A stretch of DNA of 64,000 nucleotides, from NCBI GenBank assembly GCA_902798425.1, contig CADBWR010000009.1, forward strand, positions 1 through 64,000, in the 5' to 3' direction. This stretch comes from an uncultured Bacteroidales bacterium (GTDB lineage: Bacteria; Bacteroidota; Bacteroidia; Bacteroidales; Bacteroidaceae). Below the pieces are notes generated by a model. It ran no database searches, was not told the origin of the DNA, and saw only the letters and a list, made by a program, of their open reading frames with translations. The first letter of the stretch is position 1. Every line of letters starts with the position of its first letter. Made by a program: the position numbers and the translations under genes. Shown piece by piece: positions 44,568 to 52,378 of this stretch.

Positions 44568-45416
44568 ATGAAACAATTGCTATCCTATATCCTTCCACTG
44601 CTGGTATGTTGCTTGATGAGTTGTGACGATGGTGACATCACTGTCAACACGACACAGTCACTGGTCGTTGAGGGGTGGATAGAGAATGGCGAGTTCCCCG
44701 TTGTCATCATCACTAAAACACTACCAGTCACTACAGATTATCAGAATATGAACGACCTGTCTGACTATCTTGTCCGCTGGGCAAAAGTCACGGTATCTGA
44801 TGGAGAACAGAGCGTGGTGCTTACAGGACTGTATGACGAGAGCTACTATCCCCCCTATATCTATACTACCTCATATTTGCGAGGTGAGCTGGGGAAGACC
44901 TATACGCTCAAAGTGGAATATGAGGACCAGACACTTACTTCTGAAACCACTATCCCCACTAGCATTCCTATTGTTGACCATTATCAGATAGTGCCGTGTG
45001 AGGGCTCCAATAACTTGTACAAAATTCTTGCAAGTTTCTATGACAATCCCAACGAGAAAAACTACTACGCATTCTTTACCAAGGCAGGATTGGAGTCCAA
45101 CCATTATCTGGCCTCTTACTTAGGAACTGTCGATGATGAAATGATAGCCAGCAAGGTGGAATATCCAGTTTATCGGGGCAATAGATTTGACGACGATGAA
45201 TATACACCCTATTTTCAGACTGGTGAGATGGTCTCGGTAAAACTGACTCAAGTCGACCAATCGTCATTTTCCTTTTGGGACCAGTATACGAAGGATCAGT
45301 CACTGACGTCAAACATGTTTCTCTCCACGACAACACCGCTACCCAGCAATATCCAGGGGGGTGTTGGCTACTGGACAGGCTTCGCATCAGTCGCTTCTTT
45401 TTTAGAAATAAGGTAA
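44568..45416 (+). CDS. DUF4249 lipoprotein, partner of the TonB receptor
   Basis: The 282-residue protein has a lipoprotein signal (LPLLVCCLMSC) and the DUF4249 layout. It opens with TQSLVVEGWIENGEFPVVIITKTLP, has an early Ig-like domain (AKVTVSDGEQSVVLTGLYDES, YTLKVEYEDQTLTSETTIP) and ends NIQGGVGYWTGF. DUF4249 proteins probably act as surface lids or ligand-binding partners of the adjacent receptor, as SusD does for SusC; this is inference. A strong terminator at 45587 ends the unit. Confidence 0.85.
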   Translation: MKQLLSYILPLLVCCLMSCDDGDITVNTTQSLVVEGWIENGEFPVVIITKTLPVTTDYQNMNDLSDYLVRWAKVTVSDGEQSVVLTGLYDESYYPPYIYTTSYLRGELGKTYTLKVEYEDQTLTSETTIPTSIPIVDHYQIVPCEGSNNLYKILASFYDNPNEKNYYAFFTKAGLESNHYLASYLGTVDDEMIASKVEYPVYRGNRFDDDEYTPYFQTGEMVSVKLTQVDQSSFSFWDQYTKDQSLTSNMFLSTTTPLPSNIQGGVGYWTGFASVASFLEIR

Positions 45417-45586
45417 TTTATCTTCCTCTGTCTACAAGGCAAGCAAGTTTACGAATGTTGAATTATTATTATTTAACGTAATTCCGTGTGGGAAAAACTT
45501 TGGATTTCGGCAGCAAATGTATTACCTTGAGGTGTACTGATTTAGGTTGACAGTTTATACTCACCTAACATTATTCTTTCAAAAGG

Positions 45587-45623
45587 AAAGCCCTTGAGTC
45601 TTTCGGACTCAAGGGCTTTTTGC
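45587..45623. terminator. Strong bidirectional terminator between converging units
   Basis: A perfect 14-bp stem (AAAGCCCTTGAGTC / GACTCAAGGGCTTT, loop TTTCG) has a T-tract on the plus side and T-rich sequence on the minus side. It separates the TonB receptor/DUF4249 genes from the 3' end of the minus-strand mannan operon. The rest of 45417-45695 shows nothing recognisable. Confidence 0.92.
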
Positions 45624-45695
45624 TTTTCCTTGTTTTTGTTTCTGGTTGGTGCCGATGAATTAGTTTCATACACTGATGTGGGACACCTGCAGGGC

Positions 45696-45935
45696 TTACT
45701 TCACCTTCGTCATTTCGAAGGTAGCTATAAAGGTGTAATCGGACTCCAAATCGGGCTGACGCAGCGCCTTCCATTTCATCTTGCCATTCTGGATGCTCTC
45801 AATCTCCCACCATTCGCGAATTTCATCGCTGTCGGGCGTTTTCTGCCAACGGGTGCACAGCAGGGTGCCATCGACGAAATAGTTAAAAAGATTGTCGGAA
45901 CCAGCTTTCCATTCTTTATACCGTTTTTGCGAATT
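45696..45935 (-). pseudogene. C-terminal remnant of a lipocalin-like protein, in frame behind three stops
   Basis: About 80 codons stay open without a start codon and read like a protein end: NLFNYFVDGTLLCTRW, EIREWWEIESIQNGKMKW, then TFIATFEMTKVK and stop. The pattern resembles the last strands of the lipocalin-like lipoproteins of Bacteroidota. It lies in exactly the same frame as the GH26-like gene before it, separated by three consecutive stop codons (TAG TAG TAA). It may be the tail of a lost gene once downstream, or of a fused domain cut off. There is no start and the N-terminal half is missing. Confidence 0.6.
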
Positions 45936-45941
45936 TTACTA

Positions 45942-46967
45942 CTATTCCCTGCTGTTGTATGGTCCGTTGATGTCTTGACGGAAAAGGGTGGCAGGGAGGT
46001 TGTAGAAGCGGACGAAGTCGCTGGTGGAGTGGTGGCCCGGGTAGGGCACATAGTAACTCTCAGGACTGGCATTGTGCCATAGCAGAACATAGGACAAGGG
46101 ATGGCGCTGCAGAATGGGTGCAAGCGTCTGGGTCCACCAGTTGTCGGTCTTAATGCCATTATATCCAGTCTCTGCCACAGCGATGGGTTTGCTGTGCTGC
46201 TTGCCCAACGAGGCCAGCATGGTCAGCTGCTTGTCCAGCAAGGAGGCATAGTTGGCAACCTGTAGGGTGTCGCCCTCTGGTGCCTTACAATAGAGGCTAA
46301 TGCCCATGATGTCGATGATGTCGTCACCAGGGTACTGTTCCATATACTTGGCCTCGGTGGTCAGCGAGTCTACGGCAGGAGCATAGACGAGTAGGGCGTT
46401 GGTGACGTCATTGTCTTCCAGTCCCTCGGCCAGCGACTGCCACAGTGCCTTGCTTTGCTGTCCGCGCAGTCGTAGCAAGACGGGTACGCGGACACCGTAG
46501 GGCGTCTCCAGTGAGTTGAGGAATACAGCCAAAGGCTCCACACCCTTGTCGGATGGTAGGGTGAGCGAGAGGGTAACCAGTCCGTTGCTGCTGAATGCAC
46601 GGATGGCCTCCTGGCGAATCTTGTCGAGAGGCATGCCAGCGGCAGTCTGCTGCGTGCTCTGTTCTATTCCCGTGATATCGAACCCAATGAGGGCAGGGTA
46701 GTCGTTGCAGATGCTTTTGATGTCACTATGCGCATCTAGTGCTGTGCTGTCTATGGTCTCAAAAGACCAGCCGATACCGTAGAGTGTGTCATCTTGATGG
46801 CCGAAGAGGTAGACGGCAGAGTCGCCAAGAAGCTTCAGATTGCTGAGCAGATTCTCTGTGCGCTGTGTTCGTCCGCTGTCAGACAACGGGTCGTCAGCTT
46901 TATGCTTATTGCCGCCGCACGAGGCAATAACCAGTGCGGCGGCAATGATAGATAGGTACTTTCTCAT
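45942..46967 (-). CDS. GH26 homologue lacking its acid/base motif (probable pseudoenzyme)
   Basis: The 341-residue lipoprotein (signal AAALVIASC) is a GH26 relative: FGHQDDTLYGIGW, YPALIGFDITGIE, YMEQYPGDDIIDIMG, AVAETGYNGIKTDNWW and an ending like that of active GH26 enzymes. Where the active paralogue at 58979 has RPWHENTGSWFWWG, with the acid/base glutamate, this one has LRLRGQQSKALW and about 13 fewer residues. WHPRNP is likewise replaced by LTLPSDK. Only the nucleophile glutamate (residue 266) remains. It may bind mannan rather than cut it. The gene follows the GH5_4-like gene by three bases. Confidence 0.8.
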   Translation of the reverse strand: MRKYLSIIAAALVIASCGGNKHKADDPLSDSGRTQRTENLLSNLKLLGDSAVYLFGHQDDTLYGIGWSFETIDSTALDAHSDIKSICNDYPALIGFDITGIEQSTQQTAAGMPLDKIRQEAIRAFSSNGLVTLSLTLPSDKGVEPLAVFLNSLETPYGVRVPVLLRLRGQQSKALWQSLAEGLEDNDVTNALLVYAPAVDSLTTEAKYMEQYPGDDIIDIMGISLYCKAPEGDTLQVANYASLLDKQLTMLASLGKQHSKPIAVAETGYNGIKTDNWWTQTLAPILQRHPLSYVLLWHNASPESYYVPYPGHHSTSDFVRFYNLPATLFRQDINGPYNSRE

Positions 46968-46970
46968 GTG

Positions 46971-48527
46971 TTATTCTGTAGGACCTTGATAGGTGGGAGA
47001 CTTGCTCCAGATGGTGTCGAACCAGTAGCTGGCATCAGCATCGGTGCAGGCCTTCACCATCATAGGTACCAGCGTAGCACCATCGTTCAGCCAAGCACCT
47101 GTGGCGTGGTCCAGATAGCCGTTGGCCTCGTTGCCACTTTCCTTGGAGTTGTTGTCCCATACGAACATGGGGATGCCAGCCAGGTTAGCAGCACGGCAGA
47201 AGAACTCCATGTAGTACTTACGGAAGGCATTGGCATTGTCGGTGGTCTGCCATACGCAGCCATACTCGCCGAGGTAGCAGGGGATGCCTTTCTCAATATA
47301 GGCCTCGCGCAGCTTGTAGAGCTGGGCAATGACATACTCCTCGTTGGCACCGCTGACAGAAGTCGACGCATTGGCATTGTGACCCCAGCTGTTAACCTGT
47401 ACTTTACCGTCGTCAGACATGGGATGCAGACAGAAGTTGTAGGGGTCGTAGCAGTGGACGCCAACCATGATATTGGTAGCGCCCTCAGGAATGGTGAGGT
47501 GGGCAATGGTCAGGTCGATGTTGGCGGCATAACCGGCGATAGCAATCCAGCGGGTGCTGTTGTTGCCTCCAGTAGCACGAATGGCATCGATGGCATACTT
47601 GTTCCACGCATTGAGCAGTGCAAACTGAGCGTCAGAACCTGTTCCCCAGTCGTCACCAGCATGAACCTCGTTGAAGGTCTCGAAAATGAGGTGGTCATCA
47701 TAGTCCTTGAACTTGTTGGCAACCTGCGTCCACAGCGTCTCGATGAGAGCCTTGATTTCAGCAGCCTTGGCTTCGTCGTTGGCAGCATCGCCCAGAGCGG
47801 TCTCGAAGGAGTCGTGGTGGGTGTTGAGGATGACGTTCAGTCCGGCACCAATAGCCAGGTCAACAGCACCCTTTACCTCGTCAAGATAAGCTGCATTGAT
47901 AACGTTGGACTCGTCCATGTGGTCAGTCCATGTGACTGGCATACGCACCGTCTTGGCACCAGCTCCTGCCAGTGCGGTGAAGGGAGCAGCGCTCATGATG
48001 CCTACACCATCCCAATAGCCCCAGCCTTTTGATATAGCGTCACCGCTGGTATCGAAGTGGTTACCGAGGTTCCAGCCCCATCCCAGTTTCTTGGTCATCT
48101 TGGTAGCATCGTTGTCAGGCAGATCCTTGATGGTCCATGTGATGTCGATGTCCTTGTCATAGGCCTTCTGCTGAGGACCGATGATGATACCTGCAGGAAT
48201 GTGCAGTTTCTGCGTCTTGCTGAAATCAACGTCGGCTCTGATGGTGAGCGACTTGCTGACACCTGCCACGTTGGCAAACTTCACGGGAGTACCATTCAGG
48301 GTAATCTTTGACGTGTTCTTGGTAGCGAAGCCAATGTTCTTGTCGAAGTTCACCGTGATGGTCTTCTCGCCAAAGAGCATGACAGAGGTCTCAGCAGGTG
48401 TGATGCTGACAAAGGACGGAGCGCCAACCTCTACAATGTCTATCTGTGCATCCGTGTCCTGGCAGCCTGTGGCGACGAGCGCTACAGCTGCAAGAGACAA
48501 TGTATTGAAAATATTCTTCAGTTTCAT
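46971..48527 (-). CDS. GH5 (subfamily 4-like) endo-glucanase lipoprotein with N-terminal Ig-like domain
   Basis: The 518-residue protein has a lipoprotein signal (AAVALVATGC), an Ig-like domain (residues about 37-133, PSFVSITPAETSVMLFG to DIDITWTIKD) and a GH5 barrel. Key residues are WGWNLGNHFD, the acid/base in IFETFNEVHAGDDWG (residue 287) and the nucleophile in YLGEYGCVWQ (residue 421). GH5_4 enzymes cut beta-1,4-glucan, xyloglucan or glucomannan, so here the likely target is the glucose-mannose backbone of glucomannan. It lies 18 bases after the TIG-domain protein gene. Confidence 0.88.
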   Translation of the reverse strand: MKLKNIFNTLSLAAVALVATGCQDTDAQIDIVEVGAPSFVSITPAETSVMLFGEKTITVNFDKNIGFATKNTSKITLNGTPVKFANVAGVSKSLTIRADVDFSKTQKLHIPAGIIIGPQQKAYDKDIDITWTIKDLPDNDATKMTKKLGWGWNLGNHFDTSGDAISKGWGYWDGVGIMSAAPFTALAGAGAKTVRMPVTWTDHMDESNVINAAYLDEVKGAVDLAIGAGLNVILNTHHDSFETALGDAANDEAKAAEIKALIETLWTQVANKFKDYDDHLIFETFNEVHAGDDWGTGSDAQFALLNAWNKYAIDAIRATGGNNSTRWIAIAGYAANIDLTIAHLTIPEGATNIMVGVHCYDPYNFCLHPMSDDGKVQVNSWGHNANASTSVSGANEEYVIAQLYKLREAYIEKGIPCYLGEYGCVWQTTDNANAFRKYYMEFFCRAANLAGIPMFVWDNNSKESGNEANGYLDHATGAWLNDGATLVPMMVKACTDADASYWFDTIWSKSPTYQGPTE

Positions 48528-48544
48528 AATTGATATAGTATTTA

Positions 48545-51016
48545 TTATTCAATCGTTACTTTAGTACATATGACGTTGTCACCATTGAGAAGGAATGAAC
48601 CACCCCAACCAACTACTTTAGTAATATGCTCATAGATGAAATCGGTAACCGTGAATTCGATGGCACCCTTGTGCTCTTCCAGGTTCCAGTTGCCGTTGTT
48701 GAAATCGCAACCCTCGAATGCGGTGTTAGGATCCCAGTGACCATCGACAATCTGACAATTCCAGCTTGATTCACCTGGCATTACTGTCAGATAGCAACGG
48801 ATGATAGAACCTACCTTCATGCCTGCAGCCAGCAATTCTGTGCCGCCATCGCTGAGAATGTAGGGCTGGCCACCCCAGTTGTCGGCAACAGCTTCGCCTT
48901 CCCAAACTGTTACTTCGCTTGGAATCTCCCATGCAATCATAATCTTGGTGAAGATAAGGTCAGAACCCTGGATAATGATACCACAGTCAGTCTTGTCCTC
49001 GCAGTCACCCTTCTTAGCCAGGATGTTGTCGAGGATTTCCTGTGTCAGGATCACGCTGGTTTCGCGGTTCAGAACACCATCCTGGAACCATCCGTAGATA
49101 TCGGTGGGAACAAATTTCTGGTTGAAGGTGTAGACATCCTCTCCTGACTGGTTGAAGTTGATACCGGTCCAGTCGCCATAGTTGATCTGAGCCTGACCCC
49201 ATACTTGGTCTTTCTGTGTGTAGCAGAAAGTAAGGACAGCACCAGCAGGCACACCCTCGAAGGATGCTGCAGGAACGGTGACACGACCACCATTGTTCCA
49301 GGTAATCTCGGTCAGACCAGCCCAGAGCGTCTTCTTGACAGAAGTAGCAGGAATAACGGTGATGTTATAGCTAATCTCACCATTAGATGAAATCAGTCTC
49401 ACAACAGACTTTGCCTTGGCAGACTCAGGAATACCGATAATCAGCTGGTTCTTGTCATCGCCAGTCAGAATCCACTGACATGCATCGCCATTCATCTCAA
49501 CACCTGTCAGCTTGTCGCCATTGGCAACAATCAGTGTCATGCTGTTGCCAGCCTTCAGTTCCACTTCCTCGCCAGGCAGAGCAGTAGCATAGCAGAATAT
49601 AGCCTCGTCGATTTGCAGGTCGAGACCCTCGACAGAAGTGCCGTTAGCCAGGTTGAAGACAGGCTTACCACTCTTACCCTCCATAGGAACAGTGATGTTG
49701 ATGGTCTTACCATCTGCTGAGACATCGCCATCGGCAATGGTTGCCTTGCCGTCACCAAAGTTGATGCTCTTTACGAGATCGAGGTCAGTACCCGTAATCT
49801 GAAGGGCACCACCTGCACTTACAGGATTGACGTTGTAGGCAGTGATGGTGGGCTTCACAAGGGTGAAGGCAACATCGACGGTCTCGCCATTGGCCATCAC
49901 GAGCTTCAGCGTACCCTCGGTCGCAGTCTCAGGAACAGCCTTGACAATAACCTTGTCGGCAGCAATGGTGAGATTGTCACCGCTGACAGCATCAGCACCT
50001 TCGAACTGAATGGCTGATACAACGTCCATATCCTGACCGTTGATGGTCAGTGCCTGACCAGCCTTGACGGGATTAGGAGTGGCTACAGCGTTGGTAGGCT
50101 TGACAGTTGTCAGCGTTCCTACAGGAACCTCTACGCCTGATTTGCAGACAATCAGAATGTCGCCACTGGGAGCTGCAGCGGGTAGGGTAGCTGTCAGCGT
50201 GGTGCCATCTTTGCTGATGGTAATATCGGTAGCAGAGACACCACCAACGGTGACGTCGGCAACGACATTGAAATAAGTACCCGTGATGGTAATCTTCTCG
50301 CCTGCCTTGGCAACGATGTTACCCAAAGCAGCAGCCTCGGCGCGACCCTTAACCTTAGAGATAGCGGGAACACCGATCTCGATAGCATCGTCGGTCAAGA
50401 TAATCTGATATTCTACGCTGTTCTTGTCGACAACGGTCAGGTCGGCCGTGTAGAGCTCCAGCTTACCGGTCTTAGCCTCCTCAGGAACCTTGACCTCAAT
50501 GGCATAACGGTCGTGAGAGACGAAGTCGGCCTCACTAACCATTGCCTTGTCAGCAAAAGCAAGCGAGTGGATAAGGTTCAGGTAGTCACCCTCAATCTTG
50601 ATGGTTTCACCAGGCATTGCCTTAGTAGGCATACCAGTGATCTCGATACCCTCCTCGTATTTCAGCTCAGTACGGGTAGTGATGCGCTGGTCGCTATTGG
50701 TAATCAGCGTAACGAGACCCTCTACGGGACCATCCTTAGGAACAGTGATGCGGATTTCACTGGGCGTGCCAGCACGTACCACCTGAATATTGGTAATATG
50801 AATGTCTGTGGGGATGATAACTTCACGCACCTGGTCGAGGTTGCTGCCGATGAAGCGCAACTGACCACCACGCATGACGGGTGACGGACCATATACGTTC
50901 AGCGCTACTCCGCCCTGGAACTGGTCCGTATCCAAATCGTTGTTGCTGCACGCCGTCAGCGATAGCCCGATGAGGGCTACCACTAACAGAGTGTATATAT
51001 TCTTTATTGTTTTCAT
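48545..51016 (-). CDS. Surface glycan-binding lipoprotein with IPT/TIG repeats
   Basis: The 823-residue lipoprotein (LLVVALIGLSLTAC) has five or six IPT/TIG-type Ig repeats in a row up to about residue 570 (each with a P-G-G/ET-ITG-N/D-L pattern such as KAGEKITITGTYFN, KAGQALTINGQDMD, SAGGALQITGTDLD). Two related C-terminal modules follow, each starting W-G and ending in a sheet like GIIIQGSDLIFTKIMI and FLLNGDNVICTKVTI. The position after the SGBP-B gene and before the GH5 gene suits a surface mannan-binding protein. Confidence 0.82.
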   Translation of the reverse strand: MKTIKNIYTLLVVALIGLSLTACSNNDLDTDQFQGGVALNVYGPSPVMRGGQLRFIGSNLDQVREVIIPTDIHITNIQVVRAGTPSEIRITVPKDGPVEGLVTLITNSDQRITTRTELKYEEGIEITGMPTKAMPGETIKIEGDYLNLIHSLAFADKAMVSEADFVSHDRYAIEVKVPEEAKTGKLELYTADLTVVDKNSVEYQIILTDDAIEIGVPAISKVKGRAEAAALGNIVAKAGEKITITGTYFNVVADVTVGGVSATDITISKDGTTLTATLPAAAPSGDILIVCKSGVEVPVGTLTTVKPTNAVATPNPVKAGQALTINGQDMDVVSAIQFEGADAVSGDNLTIAADKVIVKAVPETATEGTLKLVMANGETVDVAFTLVKPTITAYNVNPVSAGGALQITGTDLDLVKSINFGDGKATIADGDVSADGKTINITVPMEGKSGKPVFNLANGTSVEGLDLQIDEAIFCYATALPGEEVELKAGNSMTLIVANGDKLTGVEMNGDACQWILTGDDKNQLIIGIPESAKAKSVVRLISSNGEISYNITVIPATSVKKTLWAGLTEITWNNGGRVTVPAASFEGVPAGAVLTFCYTQKDQVWGQAQINYGDWTGINFNQSGEDVYTFNQKFVPTDIYGWFQDGVLNRETSVILTQEILDNILAKKGDCEDKTDCGIIIQGSDLIFTKIMIAWEIPSEVTVWEGEAVADNWGGQPYILSDGGTELLAAGMKVGSIIRCYLTVMPGESSWNCQIVDGHWDPNTAFEGCDFNNGNWNLEEHKGAIEFTVTDFIYEHITKVVGWGGSFLLNGDNVICTKVTIE

Positions 51017-51034
51017 TGTCGTTAATTTAATTGG

Positions 51035-52357
51035 TTAGAGATTGGGAACAACACGAATATTGTCATAGCGGAAGATTGGGGTACAGGTTGTGCCTGATAC
51101 ACCGCCATTGATAGGCCAGATAATGAAGCTGTCGAACGACTCTTTGCTCATCGTCGAATTAACCTTAGTACCATCATCGTTGTAGACAAAATCTGTAAGA
51201 GGAATAGTTACTGTAATCCACTCGTCGCCAGTATCAAACGAACCGGTAGTCTCCCAAGGACGATAGAGGGCGCGTGGCAAGTCAAGACCACCATCGGCAC
51301 TAGTGTGGATGTAGGTGTTGTTCTGCCAAGAGTCGTTAGCACACTGCAGATAGTTCACAAAGAGAATCTGCATAGCACCTGCTGACCAAGGATTAGACTT
51401 CGGAATGTAGAGCTCCATCTTGAACGACATGTTCTTCCAGTCAGAGAAGTCGATGAAGTTACGCAGAGGAATACCTGCTCCAGAGGTGATGCTCATAGGA
51501 TCGCCATTCCAGTTACCGCACCAGAATGGGAGCTTGAGTTCCTCTACCCATCCACCTTCGGTTTCTGCAGGACCAACCTGAACATACTGACCGTCAACAC
51601 CGTTTACATCACTGTAGGTTGCGGCAATGTTCCAACCCTGTGGTACAACATCGGTAGCACCATCGAAGTTCGTGATAATATTACGGCTGTCGTGGAAGTA
51701 GAACTTAGACTTGCCCTTACCGTAGATAGAAGAAACTTCAATCTGTCCTTCCTCAACACCCTCAGGAACTTTGAAGACAATCTGTGAATGAGTAATTGAC
51801 TTGATGTTCTCGGCAGGAACCTGAATGCTGGTAGAATTGCTGATACCAGTGAAGGTTATTGTCAGAGGCTCGTTGGGGTCGTTAATAAAGTACTGACCAG
51901 TAATAACGGCATCCTCTCCAATCTTTGTCCACTCATTCTTCATGGCAGTAACTACTGGGGCAGGGATGACAACGTGGAAATCGTAGGTCACCTGCTGACC
52001 GTCAGAAGTGTACATATAAATCTTGTCGGTGACAAGGTCGGGGATGTCACTGGGCACCTGGACAATCAGCGTATGGTCGGTGATAAAACTGGTGTTCAGA
52101 ATGGCCTTCTTGTCGTTGAAGTACATCTCTTTGATGCTGGTCAGGTTAGAACCTACCAAGCAGATGGTTGCCTGTGGGTAAGCCTGAACGAGCAGTGAGT
52201 CTTTTGCGCTGGCCTTGGCGGGACGGATGTAGTCGATGGAAGGAGTTCCACCAGTTGACTTAAACTCGTCGGGCTGGTCCTTACAAGACTCCAGCGAGAA
52301 GCTGAAAACCACCGCTAAAGCCAGAAGCAGACTGCTAAAAATCTTATTGTATTTCAT
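51035..52357 (-). CDS. Surface glycan-binding protein, SGBP-B-like
   Basis: The 440-residue lipoprotein (LALAVVFSFSLESC) carries two Ig-like domains (PSIDYIRPAKASAKDSL, PAPVVTAMKNEW and VITGQYF) and a larger C-terminal glycan-binding domain (residues 230-440) with aromatic and asparagine-rich loops, e.g. ELKLPFWCGNWNGDP, YIPKSNPWSAGAMQILFV, and a final CTPIFRYDNIRVVPN. This matches the SGBP-B (xyloglucan/mannan binding) class that follows susD in many loci. It probably holds oligosaccharides at the surface. Confidence 0.85.
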   Translation of the reverse strand: MKYNKIFSSLLLALAVVFSFSLESCKDQPDEFKSTGGTPSIDYIRPAKASAKDSLLVQAYPQATICLVGSNLTSIKEMYFNDKKAILNTSFITDHTLIVQVPSDIPDLVTDKIYMYTSDGQQVTYDFHVVIPAPVVTAMKNEWTKIGEDAVITGQYFINDPNEPLTITFTGISNSTSIQVPAENIKSITHSQIVFKVPEGVEEGQIEVSSIYGKGKSKFYFHDSRNIITNFDGATDVVPQGWNIAATYSDVNGVDGQYVQVGPAETEGGWVEELKLPFWCGNWNGDPMSITSGAGIPLRNFIDFSDWKNMSFKMELYIPKSNPWSAGAMQILFVNYLQCANDSWQNNTYIHTSADGGLDLPRALYRPWETTGSFDTGDEWITVTIPLTDFVYNDDGTKVNSTMSKESFDSFIIWPINGGVSGTTCTPIFRYDNIRVVPNL

Positions 52358-52378
52358 GTTGATTCTTGTTTTAAAAGG

